This document shows, in pieces, positions 1-12,100 of a DNA stretch of 64,000 nt. Every line of letters starts with the position of its first letter. The first letter of the stretch is position 1. The notes under the pieces were generated by a model. It was not told the DNA's origin. It worked only from the letters and a program-made list of their open reading frames with translations, and ran no database searches. The position numbers were made by a program, and so were the translations under genes. This DNA comes from Achatina immaculata (Eukaryota > Mollusca > Gastropoda > Stylommatophora > Achatinidae): NCBI GenBank assembly GCA_009760885.1, contig CM019708.1, forward strand, positions 12,883,931-12,947,930, in the 5' to 3' direction.

Positions 1-90
1 ATTCTCTGAAGAGACTGAAGCAATTCATGATCGTGAGGAAAGCAAGATCACCACAAATGTTAACATACTCAAAAAGTGCAATAACTAAGA

Positions 91-880
91 CTGACATCTT
101 ACATCCTTCCCGCGCCGTTAAACGTCACACAGGGCCCACATGGTAGTTCATCAAGATTTCCTGCCTTCAGTGAGTTTTTCAATCTCATCAAGAGATGTTA
201 TGCCCACTGAAATGGCCTCTCTTAACAATGTCCTCTTTACAGTTTCACATGGTCAACCTCTTTTTCTTCGACCTGTTGTGTTCCACTTGATAGCTTGTTT
301 GGGGATCCTCTGATTGTATATTCTCATCACATGACCAACATATGTTCATCTATTTTTTCTGATCACCCATGAGAGGTTGTTTGTTCATCTGTCTTATCTC
401 TGCGTTTTCTTGAATTTGTTCCACTTTATACAGAGTATTTTCCTGAGGCATTTGTTTTCAAAAGAGTCTAATTTCTTGTCTATTTCTTTAGTTGTTTTCC
501 AGCTTTCACATGCATAAATGAGGGTGGATATCACATTTGAATTGAATAATATAACTTGGTTTTTGTGCTTATAACTTTTGAATGCCTATGTTCTCGAGAT
601 TCTTGAAGGTCAATGCTGTTTTTGCAATTCGAATTCTAACTTCCTTTCTGGTGTTACCATCCTGGTCTATGTAGCTGCTGATATATGCAAAACGGTTTAC
701 TTCTTCAACAGCTGTTCCTTCTACGTATAGTTGTCCTTTGTGGTTAATGAGAAGTTTCATTATTTTTGTTTTATCCTTGTTAATTTCAAGTCCTATTCTA
801 CTAGCCCGTGAAGACAAGCTATCTGTTTTTACTAGCATTGATTTCACATTGTCACTGTTAAAGAGTTATGTCATCTCCAA
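91..880 (-). mobile_element. RTE-like LINE family B, 5'-truncated copy B1
   Basis: The minus strand encodes a decayed reverse transcriptase C-terminal region with GLEINKDKTKIMK, FAYISSYIDQDGNTRKEVRI and the downstream LIYACE/RKILG-type segment. It ends at the family B 3' end (ggcgcgggaaggatgtaag). The copy is flanked by the 11-bp direct repeat aataactaaga at 80-90 and 881-891, a target-site duplication. It is 5'-truncated relative to B2 and has frameshifts. Confidence 0.85.
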
Positions 881-1114
881 AATAACTAAGAATACAACTG
901 TTTTAAAAATAGTTTTTCCTCCTTTTTTCCACTCCTTTGAGCAATGAAGAAAGGAAGGTTGAGTGTGACTTTTAAAGAAATAGCAGAGTTACAGGGGACA
1001 TAAATGGATGAAGAGAAACAGCTACACGTGAGAGAATGTAGTAACAAACTACAGTGTGAACATCTAGTCAGACAAGCCTGGCAAACAATCAAAAGCACAA
1101 TTATCTATCAGGTC

Positions 1115-1885
1115 AATACACAAAAATTAGTGTATAGGTATACAACTATACACAAAGCACTGCAGTAAAGATGTGATACCAAAATGCATAAACTAGGAAC
1201 AGTTTTATTATTTAACAATAACACACTTGTTAGGTTTTAGCGCGAGCCTTCTTCAAACAAAAACAAACAGGATGAAGAATCAGAGAGAGGAGACAAAATA
1301 TAGATTCAAATCGTGCTTATGTAAACAAAATAACAAAACATGAAAAAAATTAATGAAAAATTGCAGATGACTTAGCTCCTGGAACAGCGTAGAACCACAA
1401 TCTCCTTTATGTCGAGGAACATAAACAATATGCACCGGTTACTATGTAAACAAAGCATTCACTATCAAAGGTGCAAACTGTGCATGGTTGAGTGTAGAAA
1501 ATGTTAAGAGACAAGGATGTGCACAGAAAGAGCAGAGAATTATTTCAAGAACAGGAATGACTGGAGAACCCCCATCCATGGCCGGTGCTCTTAAGGGAGT
1601 GAAAGGCGATGATGATGATGGTAGTGAATGGATAGGGATTTGTGATGTCTGATGGTAGGGAAGGGAAGGGATGGCAATCTATTTAGGAGAAGGTGAAATG
1701 AATGATTATGGTTGTGGTAGAGGAATAGTAATGTGATGATGCATGAGGGTACTAAACTGTGCAACAAGTGAGAATGAGTAACATTGTGGAAGATTATGTG
1801 TAGCTGAAGTTCAAACCATGTGGTTCTAGTGTCCCATAGTTCTGAATGTAGTGGTCTTCAATCGCTAGGCAGCTTGTGTCATCCG
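1115..1885 (+). repeat. Left inverted arm of the Penelope-like fold-back
   Basis: Pairs with 2299-3025 in reverse complement along almost the whole length, with scattered mismatches and small indels. Recognisable mirrored blocks are aggagctgag/cttagctcctgg, ccatgtggttctag and gcagcttgtgtcat. Confidence 0.88.
1490..1625 (+). mobile_element. LINE family F 3'-end fragment inside the left arm
   Basis: The stretch gagacaaggatgtgcac to gcgatgatgatgatgg matches, on the other strand, 49240-49340. There the frame reads as the reverse transcriptase C-terminus followed by a GAT-repeat tail. The same fragment sits mirrored in the right arm. Confidence 0.65.
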
Positions 1886-2262
1886 CGTGACAATGATGGC
1901 TGCTACCAGAAATTCTGATTTGCCTCTATGGCTGGGGCCAGTGAAATGATTAGGGACTGGTTTCGAAGCATGCTGGGTGATATTATACAGATGTTTCTGT
2001 ATGCGGTCTCCTAGTCTGAGGCCAGTTCCGCCAGTATAAGTTACCTGCATCTTTTGCATACGATGGCATATATTACATTGCAGGATTCGCATGTGAATCC
2101 CTCATGGAGAGTCAGGATAGTTTTAGGAAAGGTGATTGTTTTCACCTCCCAAACTACAGGCCAGGTAACACAGCGAGGGCAGTTACATTTTCTGGTTCCA
2201 ACATATGGAAGGTTCTGCTTTAAAGTGGCTGTGGACAAAGATGTCCTCGAGATTTGGCTCAC
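1865..2262 (-). pseudogene. GIY-YIG endonuclease of a Penelope-like element, broken
   Basis: Two overlapping minus-strand frames together make the domain. The upstream frame has GTRKCNCPRC and FTCESCNVIYAIVCKRCR. After a frameshift near 2050, the downstream frame has YTGGTGLRLGDRIQKHLYNI and KPVPNHF. The paired Cys motif, VIYAI (GIY), YTGG (YIG), the Arg in LRLGDR and PVPNHF follow the Penelope GIY-YIG pattern. In the family it cuts target DNA for priming. The frameshift and the missing reverse transcriptase mean it is dead. Confidence 0.85.
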
Positions 2263-2298
2263 GCTTGTATGCTAATAGGGATGTCATGCAAATGACAC

Positions 2299-3025
2299 AA
2301 GCTGCCCGACGCTTGAGAACCACTATATTCAGGACTATGGGACACTAGAACCACATGGTTTGAACTCACTATTCAGCTACACATAATCTTCCACAATCTT
2401 ACTCATTCTCACTTGTTGCACATAGTTTAGTACCCTCATGTGTCATCACATTACTATTCCTCTACCACAACCATAATCATTCATTTCACCTTCTCTTAAA
2501 TAGACTGCCATCCCTTCCCTACTATCATCTATTATCAGACATCACAAATCCCTATCCATTCACTATCATCATCATCATCATCGCCTTTCACTCTCTTAAA
2601 AGCACTGGCCATGGATGGGGCTCTCCAGTCATCCCTGTTCTTGAAATAATTCTCTGCTCCTTCTGTGCACATCCTTGTCTCTTAACATTTTCTACACTCA
2701 ACCAGTTTTGCACCTTTCAGAACAGACACTTTGTTTACATAGTAACTGGTACATACTGTTTATGCTCCTTTTGACATAAAGGAGATTGTGGTTCTGTGCT
2801 GTTCCAGGAGCTGAGATAAGTCATTTACAATTTTTCATTAATTTTTTTCATGTTTTGTTATTTTGTTTACATAAGCACGATTTGAATCTATATTTTGTCT
2901 CCTCTCTCTGATTCTTCATCCTGTTTTTGTTTAATAAAGGCTCGCACCAGAATGTTACAACTGTGTAATCGTTAAATAATAAAGCTGTTCCTACTTTTTT
3001 TCCTACTTTATACATTTTACATATC
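2299..3025 (-). repeat. Right inverted arm of the Penelope-like fold-back
   Basis: Reverse-complement partner of the left arm. Near its outer end it has AATAAA followed by gctgttcctac, also found in the 30.0-kb fold-back. Confidence 0.88.
2568..2700 (-). mobile_element. LINE family F 3'-end fragment inside the right arm
   Basis: Mirror copy of the 1490-1625 fragment, starting from the catcatcatcatcgcc tail. It shows the arms were duplicated after this LINE end was already present. Confidence 0.65.
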
Positions 3026-3094
3026 AGGTCAATAATGCTGCCAATGAAACAGATGAACCTAACAATCATAAAAATAAAACCAGGTATCATTTAC

Positions 3095-3174
3095 CTCCAT
3101 GAACTGATGCGCAGATATGATATTTTCAAACTTGAGGCCTTCAATCACCTTCATAGATAACTCCCGTTCCACAT
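3095..3174 (-). CDS. EIF4G2: EIF4G2 exon, MA3 helix 2
   Basis: 80 nt encoding VERELSMKVIEGLKFEN and IISAHQFME, corresponding to the vertebrate SSLISLLKQEGIATSDNFMQ. The acceptor is tatattcag and the donor GTAAATG. It ends in phase 0. This is the last exon in the window; nothing matching the remaining MA3 or W2 was found below it. Confidence 0.82.
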
Positions 3175-6100
3175 CTGAATATAACAAACACACACAAAAA
3201 AAAGTAATTTTATTTCTGTGATTACAGATCTTTACATTACTGATTTTAGGCAAATATAACTGGGGTTCCCTACTGATATCAAAGCTGGTTAGCCATGGTT
3301 TCCTTCATGTGCTACAGTCTGGTGATCTGAGCCAGGTAATGACATTTTACATCTTTCCCGTGCCGTTAAGTGTCACATAGGGCTCGCATAGTTGTTTGCC
3401 AAGTTTTTCTGTTTTCAGCGAGTCTTTCAACTTCATCAAGGGATGTTAATGGCCACTAAACTGACTTCTCTTAACAATATCCTCTTTAGAGCTTCATGCG
3501 GTCGACCTCTTTTTCATCAGCCTGTTGTGCTCCACTTGATAGCTTGTTTTGGTATTCTCTGATTGTTTATTCTCATCACACAGCCTACATATGTCCATCT
3601 ACTTTTTCTAATCACCCATGAGACAGGTTGTTGTTTGCTCACCTGTCTTATCTCTGTGTTGTTCTTAAATTCGTTCCACTTTATATCAAGTATTTTCCTG
3701 AGGCATTTGTTTTCAAAAGAGTCTAATTTCTTGTCTATTTGATTTCCAGCTTTCGCATGCATAAATGAGGGTAGATTTACATTTGAATTGAATAATCTTA
3801 ACTTGCTTTTTGTGCTTATAACTTTTGAATTCCACACGTTCTCAAGATTTTTGAAAGACAATGCTGCTTGTGCAATTCGAATTCTAACTTCCTTTCCGGT
3901 GCCACCATCCTGGTCTATGTAGCTGCCAAGGTATGCAAATTGTTCATTATTTTTGTTTTGTCTTTGTTAATTTCAAGAACTATTTTGCTAGCCAGTGAAG
4001 ACATTTCACACTGTCACTGATAAGAGTTATGTCATCTGCAAAATCAAGATCCTCTATTTGGGTCCCATGTACCCAATCAATGCCTGTTTTACCTGTACAG
4101 CATCTTTGCATTATAAAGTCTATGGCTCCAAAAAGCACTGGAGATAATATGCATTCTTGTTTCACACCTGTTTCAATCTGAAACCATTCACTCATTCCTT
4201 CTTCTGTCTTGACTGCACAAACATATCTGTTAGAGATCTCTAATGATGTTGACAATTTTAGATGGTATTCCATATAGTCTTAAAATTCTCCACAATGAAT
4301 CTCAATGTATGTTATCAAATGCTTAGTTCAGGATTAATGGTTTCTGCTTTTCAGTACATTCTTAAAGTATTATTCTTAGAGTAAAAATCTGGTCGAGACA
4401 GCTTCTCCCTTTTCAAAATCCTGCCGGTTCTTCTCTCACTGCAGTATCCACTACATCCTTAATTCTATTCAGAATCACTTTACAAAACATCTTTGACACA
4501 ACTGATAGTAAGGTTACACCCCTCCAGTTATTGCAGTCACTGAGATTGCCTTTTTTGGATATTTTAACAATGATTTTTTCCATTTAGAAGGGACTTTTTC
4601 TTATTTCCAAATTTTATTAAACAATCTTTGTAGTTGGCTCATGTTGTCACTGTTAACAGCTTTTAACATTTCAACTGTTATTTCATCTTCACCTGCAGCT
4701 TTGTTGTTAGGCATTAGATTCACTGCTGTTTCAATTTCATTCAGTGTAACTTCATCTAAGTTGACATTTAGTTGTGGGATAGATAAATCAGTTTCAAGAT
4801 TTATCAATTCATTTGGGTGTGGTTGATTAAGAATTTCTTGGAAGTGTTCGGCCCATCTTTGTTTTTGCTCTTTACTTGATGTTAATAGATTGCCTATTTT
4901 GCTAAAGACTGGTCTTTCTCTGGAGGTAATAGTACCTGTTAGCTCCTTATGTATGTTATATAGAGTTTTTGCTGTCTCTTGTTTTTTGCTGCATTTTCTG
5001 CTTCTTTTGCCATATTGTCCATATATTCTCTTTTGTCTCTTTTTACTTTATTGTCTAGTGCTTTGCATGTTGCTTCTGCCAAAACTTTTCCAAGATCTAC
5101 ATGGCTAATTTGGCTGCTCGTCTCTCATGTATGGATTTCCATGTGTTATCTGATATCCATGCTTTTCTACTTGTTGATTGCAGTCCAGCACTTGCTTTTG
5201 CTGCCATGATTATGGTGTGCTGTATGAATTCCATAATTCATCTATATCTGTCTCATCTACCTCTTTGAGTGCTGCGAAATGTTTGGTAAGTTCCAGACTG
5301 AAATCACTGTTGGTATTTTCTTCTTGTAGGCTATGACTGTTTATCTTTCTGAGTATTGATTTCTTGTGTTGGCTTTTCAGTTTAAGTCTTATCCTCCCTA
5401 TACACAGGTTGTGATCACTGTTGACATCTGTACCCTTATATGTTCTTACATCCATCAGAGATGTTCTTAATTGTTTTCTAATACAAAAACGATCTATCTG
5501 GTTTCTGGTTCTATCATCTGGAGATATCCATGTTGTTTTATGTATTTCTTTGTGTGGAAATATTGTTCCTCCAATGACCATGCCCTCTGTTAGACATATT
5601 TCAATTAATCTTTCTTCATTCTGATTTATTGTATCAATTCCTTCTTTACCCATTACTTTTTCAACATTGGTGTTATCTTTTCCTACCCTAGCGTTGAAGT
5701 CTCCCACGACAATTAAGATGTAGTGTTTAGGTACTTTGTTGATAAGTTGTTGTAGATGGTAATAGAAACGACTTTTATTTCATCATTTGTATCATTTGTG
5801 GGTGCATAGCATTGTATGACTGCCATTCTTTCGTGCCTTATTTTGTATCATGCTCTTATCATACGACTGTTCACTGGTTCCCATTCTGTATGGCTCTTTG
5901 CTGCCGCAGATGAAATAATTATACCCATTCTTTCCTGGTATTTCCCATTGTCTCTGCCGGAATATAGTATTAACTTACAGTTTTCCACTGGTCATTTCCC
6001 TGCTTCTGGCCATCACATTTCACTGATGCCCAACACATCTAAGTGATATTTATCCATTTCTTTTATTACCTGAGCAGTTTTTGTTGTTGTGGCCATCGCT

Positions 6101-9100
6101 CTTACATTCCAAAATCTGATTTTTGTTATGCATTTGGGGCCGATGAATTTTCTATCATTGTCAATGGCATGCAGAGTTGGTGACCTTGATGTTCGGTTAC
6201 AACTGTTGCGAGATTCCATAATGGCAGGGTTTTTCTCCATCTAGAGTCGCCTCCAGACGAGTCTCAGGATGAGGCTGTTGGCCTCACGCCCAACTCCCAT
6301 TTAGGTAAGGACACAGTGAAGCTAATAACACTAACATTGCAGATCACTACGAGAGCTGTGATCTACACTCCTTTCATACACTCCAGGAAATGAGGAAAGC
6401 TATGATGGTCTGCTGCTGCTACCTGTCATCAACATCATCATCATGGAACAGAAGCTCAAACAGCTCAGTTCTACTGAACAAGAAAAGAACACTGTCAATA
6501 CCAGTATCATTCTTCCAGCCAAAACCATAAATCCCAGAGTATCGCAGGACAAGGAAAAGATCACATGGCAGGACTCTTAGATTAAGTAATAACCATAAAA
6601 ACCCAAATTCCAGATTTTCTAAAAAATCCAGAATCCTAAACCAAAAATTATGGTTTACTAATCCATTAAACTGTGTGATTTCCAGCATCTTTGTACTATA
6701 ATAATTCATAAGTCTTCCAGTTAACTTTTCATTGTTGCTTATAATTTGGATCAGAACATAATCAGAATCTTACTTAGGCAGGCTGCATGGGGTGAGTGTG
6801 ATCTGGCCATTTCTTTCCGTTCTTCAACATTCTGCTCACTATGAAAGCATGGATGGGTTATAGCTTTTATACAGTGTTACTTTGATTTTCTGTTCTACAT
6901 TTGTTTAACTTATAGAAAGAAAACTCTCACAACTAACAGTAATTTATTATGACATTCATTTTGAACAGCAGTTTACAAGTGTTGACATAGTTGTTATATA
7001 TAAACTTGCCTGTTCTCCCCAGGGAGTCCAGCATGATCTTTTCCAGAAGATCTGGAGTCATTTTGTGAGGGACATTCATATCCTTGATGTCAGCTACTAG
7101 ATCACCCACACTGTGGCTTACATAGCACTCTGACAGTAGGTTAGTCTGATGAGGACCAGCAAAATGTGGATTACTTAACAACAAACAAAACAAAAATATA
7201 TGTTCAGGCTTTGGGGGGGGGGGGGGGGTGTTTAATAGGAAAAAAAAGCAGATCCACATACACTGCTATTACCTGTCTGTAACAGCCCAAAAGCTAAAAG
7301 CTAGTATAAGTACACACTTAACAAACCCAAATTGGAAAATACATCTTTAAAAAAAAACAGAATATTCCAAGCTAAAATTACATTCACGAAAATCAAAATT
7401 CTGAAGCATTCAAATATAATCTAGCAAATAAAGAACTGAGTGAATTTATTTGTTCTGTCTTCTCCACTGATAAAGCAATTTTGTCAAAATATTAGGTTGT
7501 TGTTGCTGTTCGTAACCACTTCACTGTCTTTATCTCTTACTGCTAATTTTTCCTCCTCTACTTCCTATTTCTACCCTATTTTGTACAACTGCAGCATACA
7601 CCTCCACCAAACTCTAATTTAGAACTATAACTTCTGAACTTTAACTGGCGACAAGTCGTCACCATAAAGACTACTGAGAGCAACAATGGTGTGGTTTTCC
7701 TGAAGAACTCTAACAACACCACAGACAGCTAATATGAATAATGAAAACTACCTGATAAAATCTAGTTAAAAAAAAAAACAGAAATTTAATTAAACAGGAC
7801 GGGTAAAAGTATCATTTATTCTTAGAACTTACTAATCTGGTGAGCATTTTTTCCTTAGTGAGTTTCTCCTTCACTGGGGATTTAGTCTTCTCTTCTTTAA
7901 CCTGTTTGGATGAGGCAGGCTGTTGTTGCTGCTGTTGCTGAAGATTAACAACATTTTCTTAGAAAATATCTACAAAAAGTAAATAGAAAACAAAAAAAAC
8001 CAGGATATTTTTAGTTTAGTCTCAGAAATAAAGCGCTCTGGTGAACCCTGAAGCACAACTGATAAAAATCATCAGACTAGACCTGGAGTGATCTTGTTTT
8101 TCTTTCTTAACTCAGAAATGTTAGAAAAAATACTTTTCAGATAGCTCCTCCACCACCACAAAGAACATGTGGAACCTTTGCCCACTGGGAAGACTAAAGT
8201 AGTACAACAGAATGCTCATGTAAGCAATTAGAATAAAAAGGTCTTGACCAGTTCTGGTCCACTGGCCAAACAACATGTCAAAAAAAAACAAAAACAACAG
8301 GCATCTTCTCTTCTAGGACAGCATCAGAGTCATGGCTTGGACTCTTCCAATCAAAACCAGTTGAAGACGGTCTTTACCTGCTGTGGATCACCAGTCTTGA
8401 TGGTTGTATAATGACTGACAATCTTCTTGGCTCCTAACTACAGAAAGTAGCATGCTATGTTCATCTTACCTGTTTGTCCAGGAGAGGGTTGATCATCTCT
8501 GAGATGTCTTTACTCTTCTTGGCAGCAAAGCTAGTCTCTCTAGGGGCTGGGTTCTGTGCCTGGGCTGACCTTGGCAGCATGGACGGGGTGTTGGGCTTAA
8601 ACATGTTGAAATTCTTCACTGGGCGTAGGCTTACTTCATCCTTGATCCCGTTGATGGATGGGGTAATGGTGAGTGGTGGAGAAGCTGATGGTGGCGGCTG
8701 GTTAGGAGCACCGAGCGGGGCTGATCCTGGTGCTCCTGTCATCATACCACTGCTGCCACCAGTTAAACCCCCAGCCTGGTTCTGCTGAGCCATGCGCAGG
8801 AACCGAGGTGGTAAGTCCCTGTTGATACCTGCACAAGGAAAATATTTTATCATTTACAGCTGTAAGAATCACACATTTTAGCTCAATTCCTGATCTTTAT
8901 AATGAGGAACAGAATTGTTTTTTTCTCCATCAATGACTATCAGAGCTTTCTCATGATCCGTGTCATACACAAAATGAATCCTGTCCCTACATTGAGGTGC
9001 AATGCCAGGAAGACAAGCACACAGAGAGGTACAATGTCTCTCAGCCATAGATATGCTAAAATCACATGCCCCTGCCCCATCATTTTAATCACAATAAATC

Positions 9101-12100
9101 TGTTACAGCTGGATTTTATGAAGCTGAGATACCATTACACCTGATATAGCTGTGAAGAATTAGTATTATTAGTGAAAGCAGCCAGCTGTATACACCTTTA
9201 TCTGCTCCACTCCCTACTCCAGCAATTATCAAAGTGTTCATTCTGCTAAATGTCCCTGTCAAAAGCTGATTATAAAACTTGTCTTGAAAAACATCCTCCA
9301 AAGGACCAGCTTCTTTCTTGTCAATCTGTCACACCCAACCCCTTCATATTCTTGACACAAACATCTTATAGTGAAGGCACCACATCTGTTTGGGAACAGG
9401 GACTGGCATTTTTTTTCCTTCTGAAAGTGGACCTCAGATGGGGAAGGGCTGTCATCTAGTTCTATCACCATGTACACTAATTCCTTTCTTCAGGTTACAA
9501 CAGTATGTTTACCAGAAGCATTGCTTGGATTTGAGACAAGATCTTTATTCCTACTGATAACTTTGAGAATTTTTGTCTCCGTGCAAAGCCTCAACAAAAT
9601 GCTAAAATATCAGCATTACATGAATGAAGGTTGCATATGTGCTTAAGAGCACAAATGCAACAAAAAAGTATATAGACAGCAGGCAGATCTCCCTGACTAC
9701 AGATGACAATTCAGGATCTCATGCCTACAATAATATGAGATCTCCCTCTTAAAATATAAAAATATGTGATCTCTCACCGGCACCTCCTTGCTTATTCTGT
9801 GCTTGTTGTTGGTAGTTGTTGCTGTTGGCCTGGTAATTTTGCTGCTGGCTGTTATAACCACTGCCACCAGGACCACCCTGGTTATTGTAACCACCCTGGT
9901 TGTTGTTGCGCCGCTGGTTGCCAGGAGACCCATTACCATCCTGCTGTTGTTGCTGTGACTTGCCTCTTCCTTTGTTGTTGAAGTTATTTTGATAATTGTT
10001 TTGATAACCTGAAAATAAACAAACTTTTCTGATTCTCCAGTCACACACTTTCTGATAATATCCTTTTCCTGGGAACTCCTTTTCACACATATTACTAAAA
10101 CAGATAATGCATACAGTTATCTTCACTATATTCACTTCACATGGTCTAGTTCACTCAGAATAAATCACTGTAAAGAACTACTTATGGAATCCGACTGTCT
10201 GTGTAAAGTAGGTACCCACGGACATAATGGTAAATTTTATTGTGAAATATCACGAAATGAGAACATATCCAAGTTAAAGACGGCAAGCAGTAACGAAATG
10301 TCCCCGTCTCATATTATCACAAGAAAAATTAGCTAAAAACAACATTCAGCAAGCAACCTCCGGTTTTCACACACTAGTACTATGGTACAATGGACACAAT
10401 CAAACCAAAAAAAAAAAAAAAACACTGATAAAATGGTTTCCACCACAAAGACCACTATGACACAGTGGATAATAGACACACTGTGATATTTCATACTGCA
10501 AGAGGATTATGTGAAATGAAGAAGCTGACCAAAGGGTAAAGTTATGAGATAATATACTCTGAACCAATACAATACTGGAATGAATTGTGAAGATGTTAAC
10601 TATTCAACATAGGACATCAGAAAAATTATGCACTTCATGAGTTCAGCAGAAGAGAACTACCTTTAATATTCAGACTTTACAAACATCATAACATAGTGAA
10701 AAATGACATACAGAAGAAACTCAGGACCGGAACTACTGAGCAGTGTTCTGGCAAAAATGACTTTTTACATGAATGTCATTTTTCTGAATATTTGAGAAAC
10801 CTTTTTTTTTTTTTTCTTGATTGGTATTTGTGCTGTTCTTGACAACCTGCAAAGGGAAATGTCTAGAGTTTCTTTATTAAAAAAGTATTCATCTTGATAA
10901 AAGATGTGCGAGAAAGAAAAAGAAAAGTGTATAAAAATTGAAGCTCCGTGTATATATAGTTTTACAGCTGGTTCAAAAATACCTTCAATTTCCACCTGAA
11001 AAACTGGACTGGGTAGTAATATGCACTGACAATTTGACATGAGTAACTGAACATTGTTCTTATAGTAAAACTACCAAAGAAGGGTGACCTCAGAGATTGC
11101 GGGAACTGGAGAGGCATTACCCTACTGCCACTCACTAGTAAAGTATTTTGCAGAATAATCATCAAAAGAATTGTACCAGCACTTGAGGAAAACTTCGGAA
11201 AGAGCAGGCAGGATTTAGGAAAGGAAGATCATGCATAGACCACATATTTGTACTTAGACAAATATTAGAACAGGCAAATGAGTGGCATAGCACAACATAT
11301 GCATTATTCATAGATTTTGAGAAAGCCTTTGACAGTGTCAACAGAGATGCACTGTGGAAAATCCTAAGATGGCATGGCCTCCCCCATAAAATAGTTAATG
11401 TAATCAAAGCCCTATACGAGGGTTTTCAGTGCAAAGTTATCTGTGGAGAACATACCTCCAGCAGCTTTAGGGTACAAACAGGAGTGAAACAGGGATGTGT
11501 ACTATCACCAACATTATTTATCTTGGCAGTAGACTGGTTAATGAAGGAGGCAACATCAGACAAACGCAGAGGATTACAATGGACCCTTGACACAGTGCTG
11601 GAGGACCTTGACTTTGCGGACGACATTTGTCTATTATCAAGCAGTCACAAAGATATGCAAGATAAATAAACAAGTTAACCCAGAATGCAAACAACATAGG
11701 ACTAAAGATCAACGTAGGAAAGACAAAGTTAATGAAGCAAAATGTGAACAACAGAAATGTACTCAGAGTAGATAACAAGTTAGTGGAGGAGGTCAACGAA
11801 TTTGTATACCTTGGCAGCAGAGTAGTAGAAAATGGAGACAGCACAGAGGACATCAACAGCAGACTTACTAGAGCAAACCAGGCTTTTGCAATGCTGCAGA
11901 ATATATGGAAATCAAATAAACTAAGCATAAATATGAAAATCAGGATATTTAAGAGTAATGTTCTAAGTGTACTACTCTATGGAAGTGAATGCTGGAAAAT
12001 CACCAAAACCATAGAAAACAAGTTGAATTCTTTCCAGACTAAATGTTTACGAAGAATTAAAAAAATATTTTGGCCAAACACCATAAGAAATAACATTTTA

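Larger units (their letters stand above)
1115..3030. mobile_element. Penelope-like element fold-back
   Basis: Two long inverted arms (about 1115-1885 and 2299-3025) flank a GIY-YIG coding remnant. The arm ends carry 'aaggctcgcgc..aaa' and 'aataaagctgttcctac', shared with the fold-back at 29490-30095. Penelope-like elements have terminal-repeat-like flanks in direct or inverted order and a C-terminal GIY-YIG nuclease. The reverse transcriptase part is missing here. Confidence 0.8.
3335..6330 (-). mobile_element. RTE-like LINE family B, near full-length copy B2
   Basis: About 3 kb in the EIF4G2 intron between 7010 and 3174, in the gene's orientation. From the 5' side it has a leader (gagttgggcgtgaggcc on the minus strand), an AP-endonuclease region, a reverse transcriptase and a C-terminal region with SWVIRKSRWTYVGCVM. 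It ends in cggcacgggaaagatg. Order and length fit RTE-clade LINEs, where one ORF encodes endonuclease and reverse transcriptase. Stops and frameshifts break it throughout. Confidence 0.85.
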
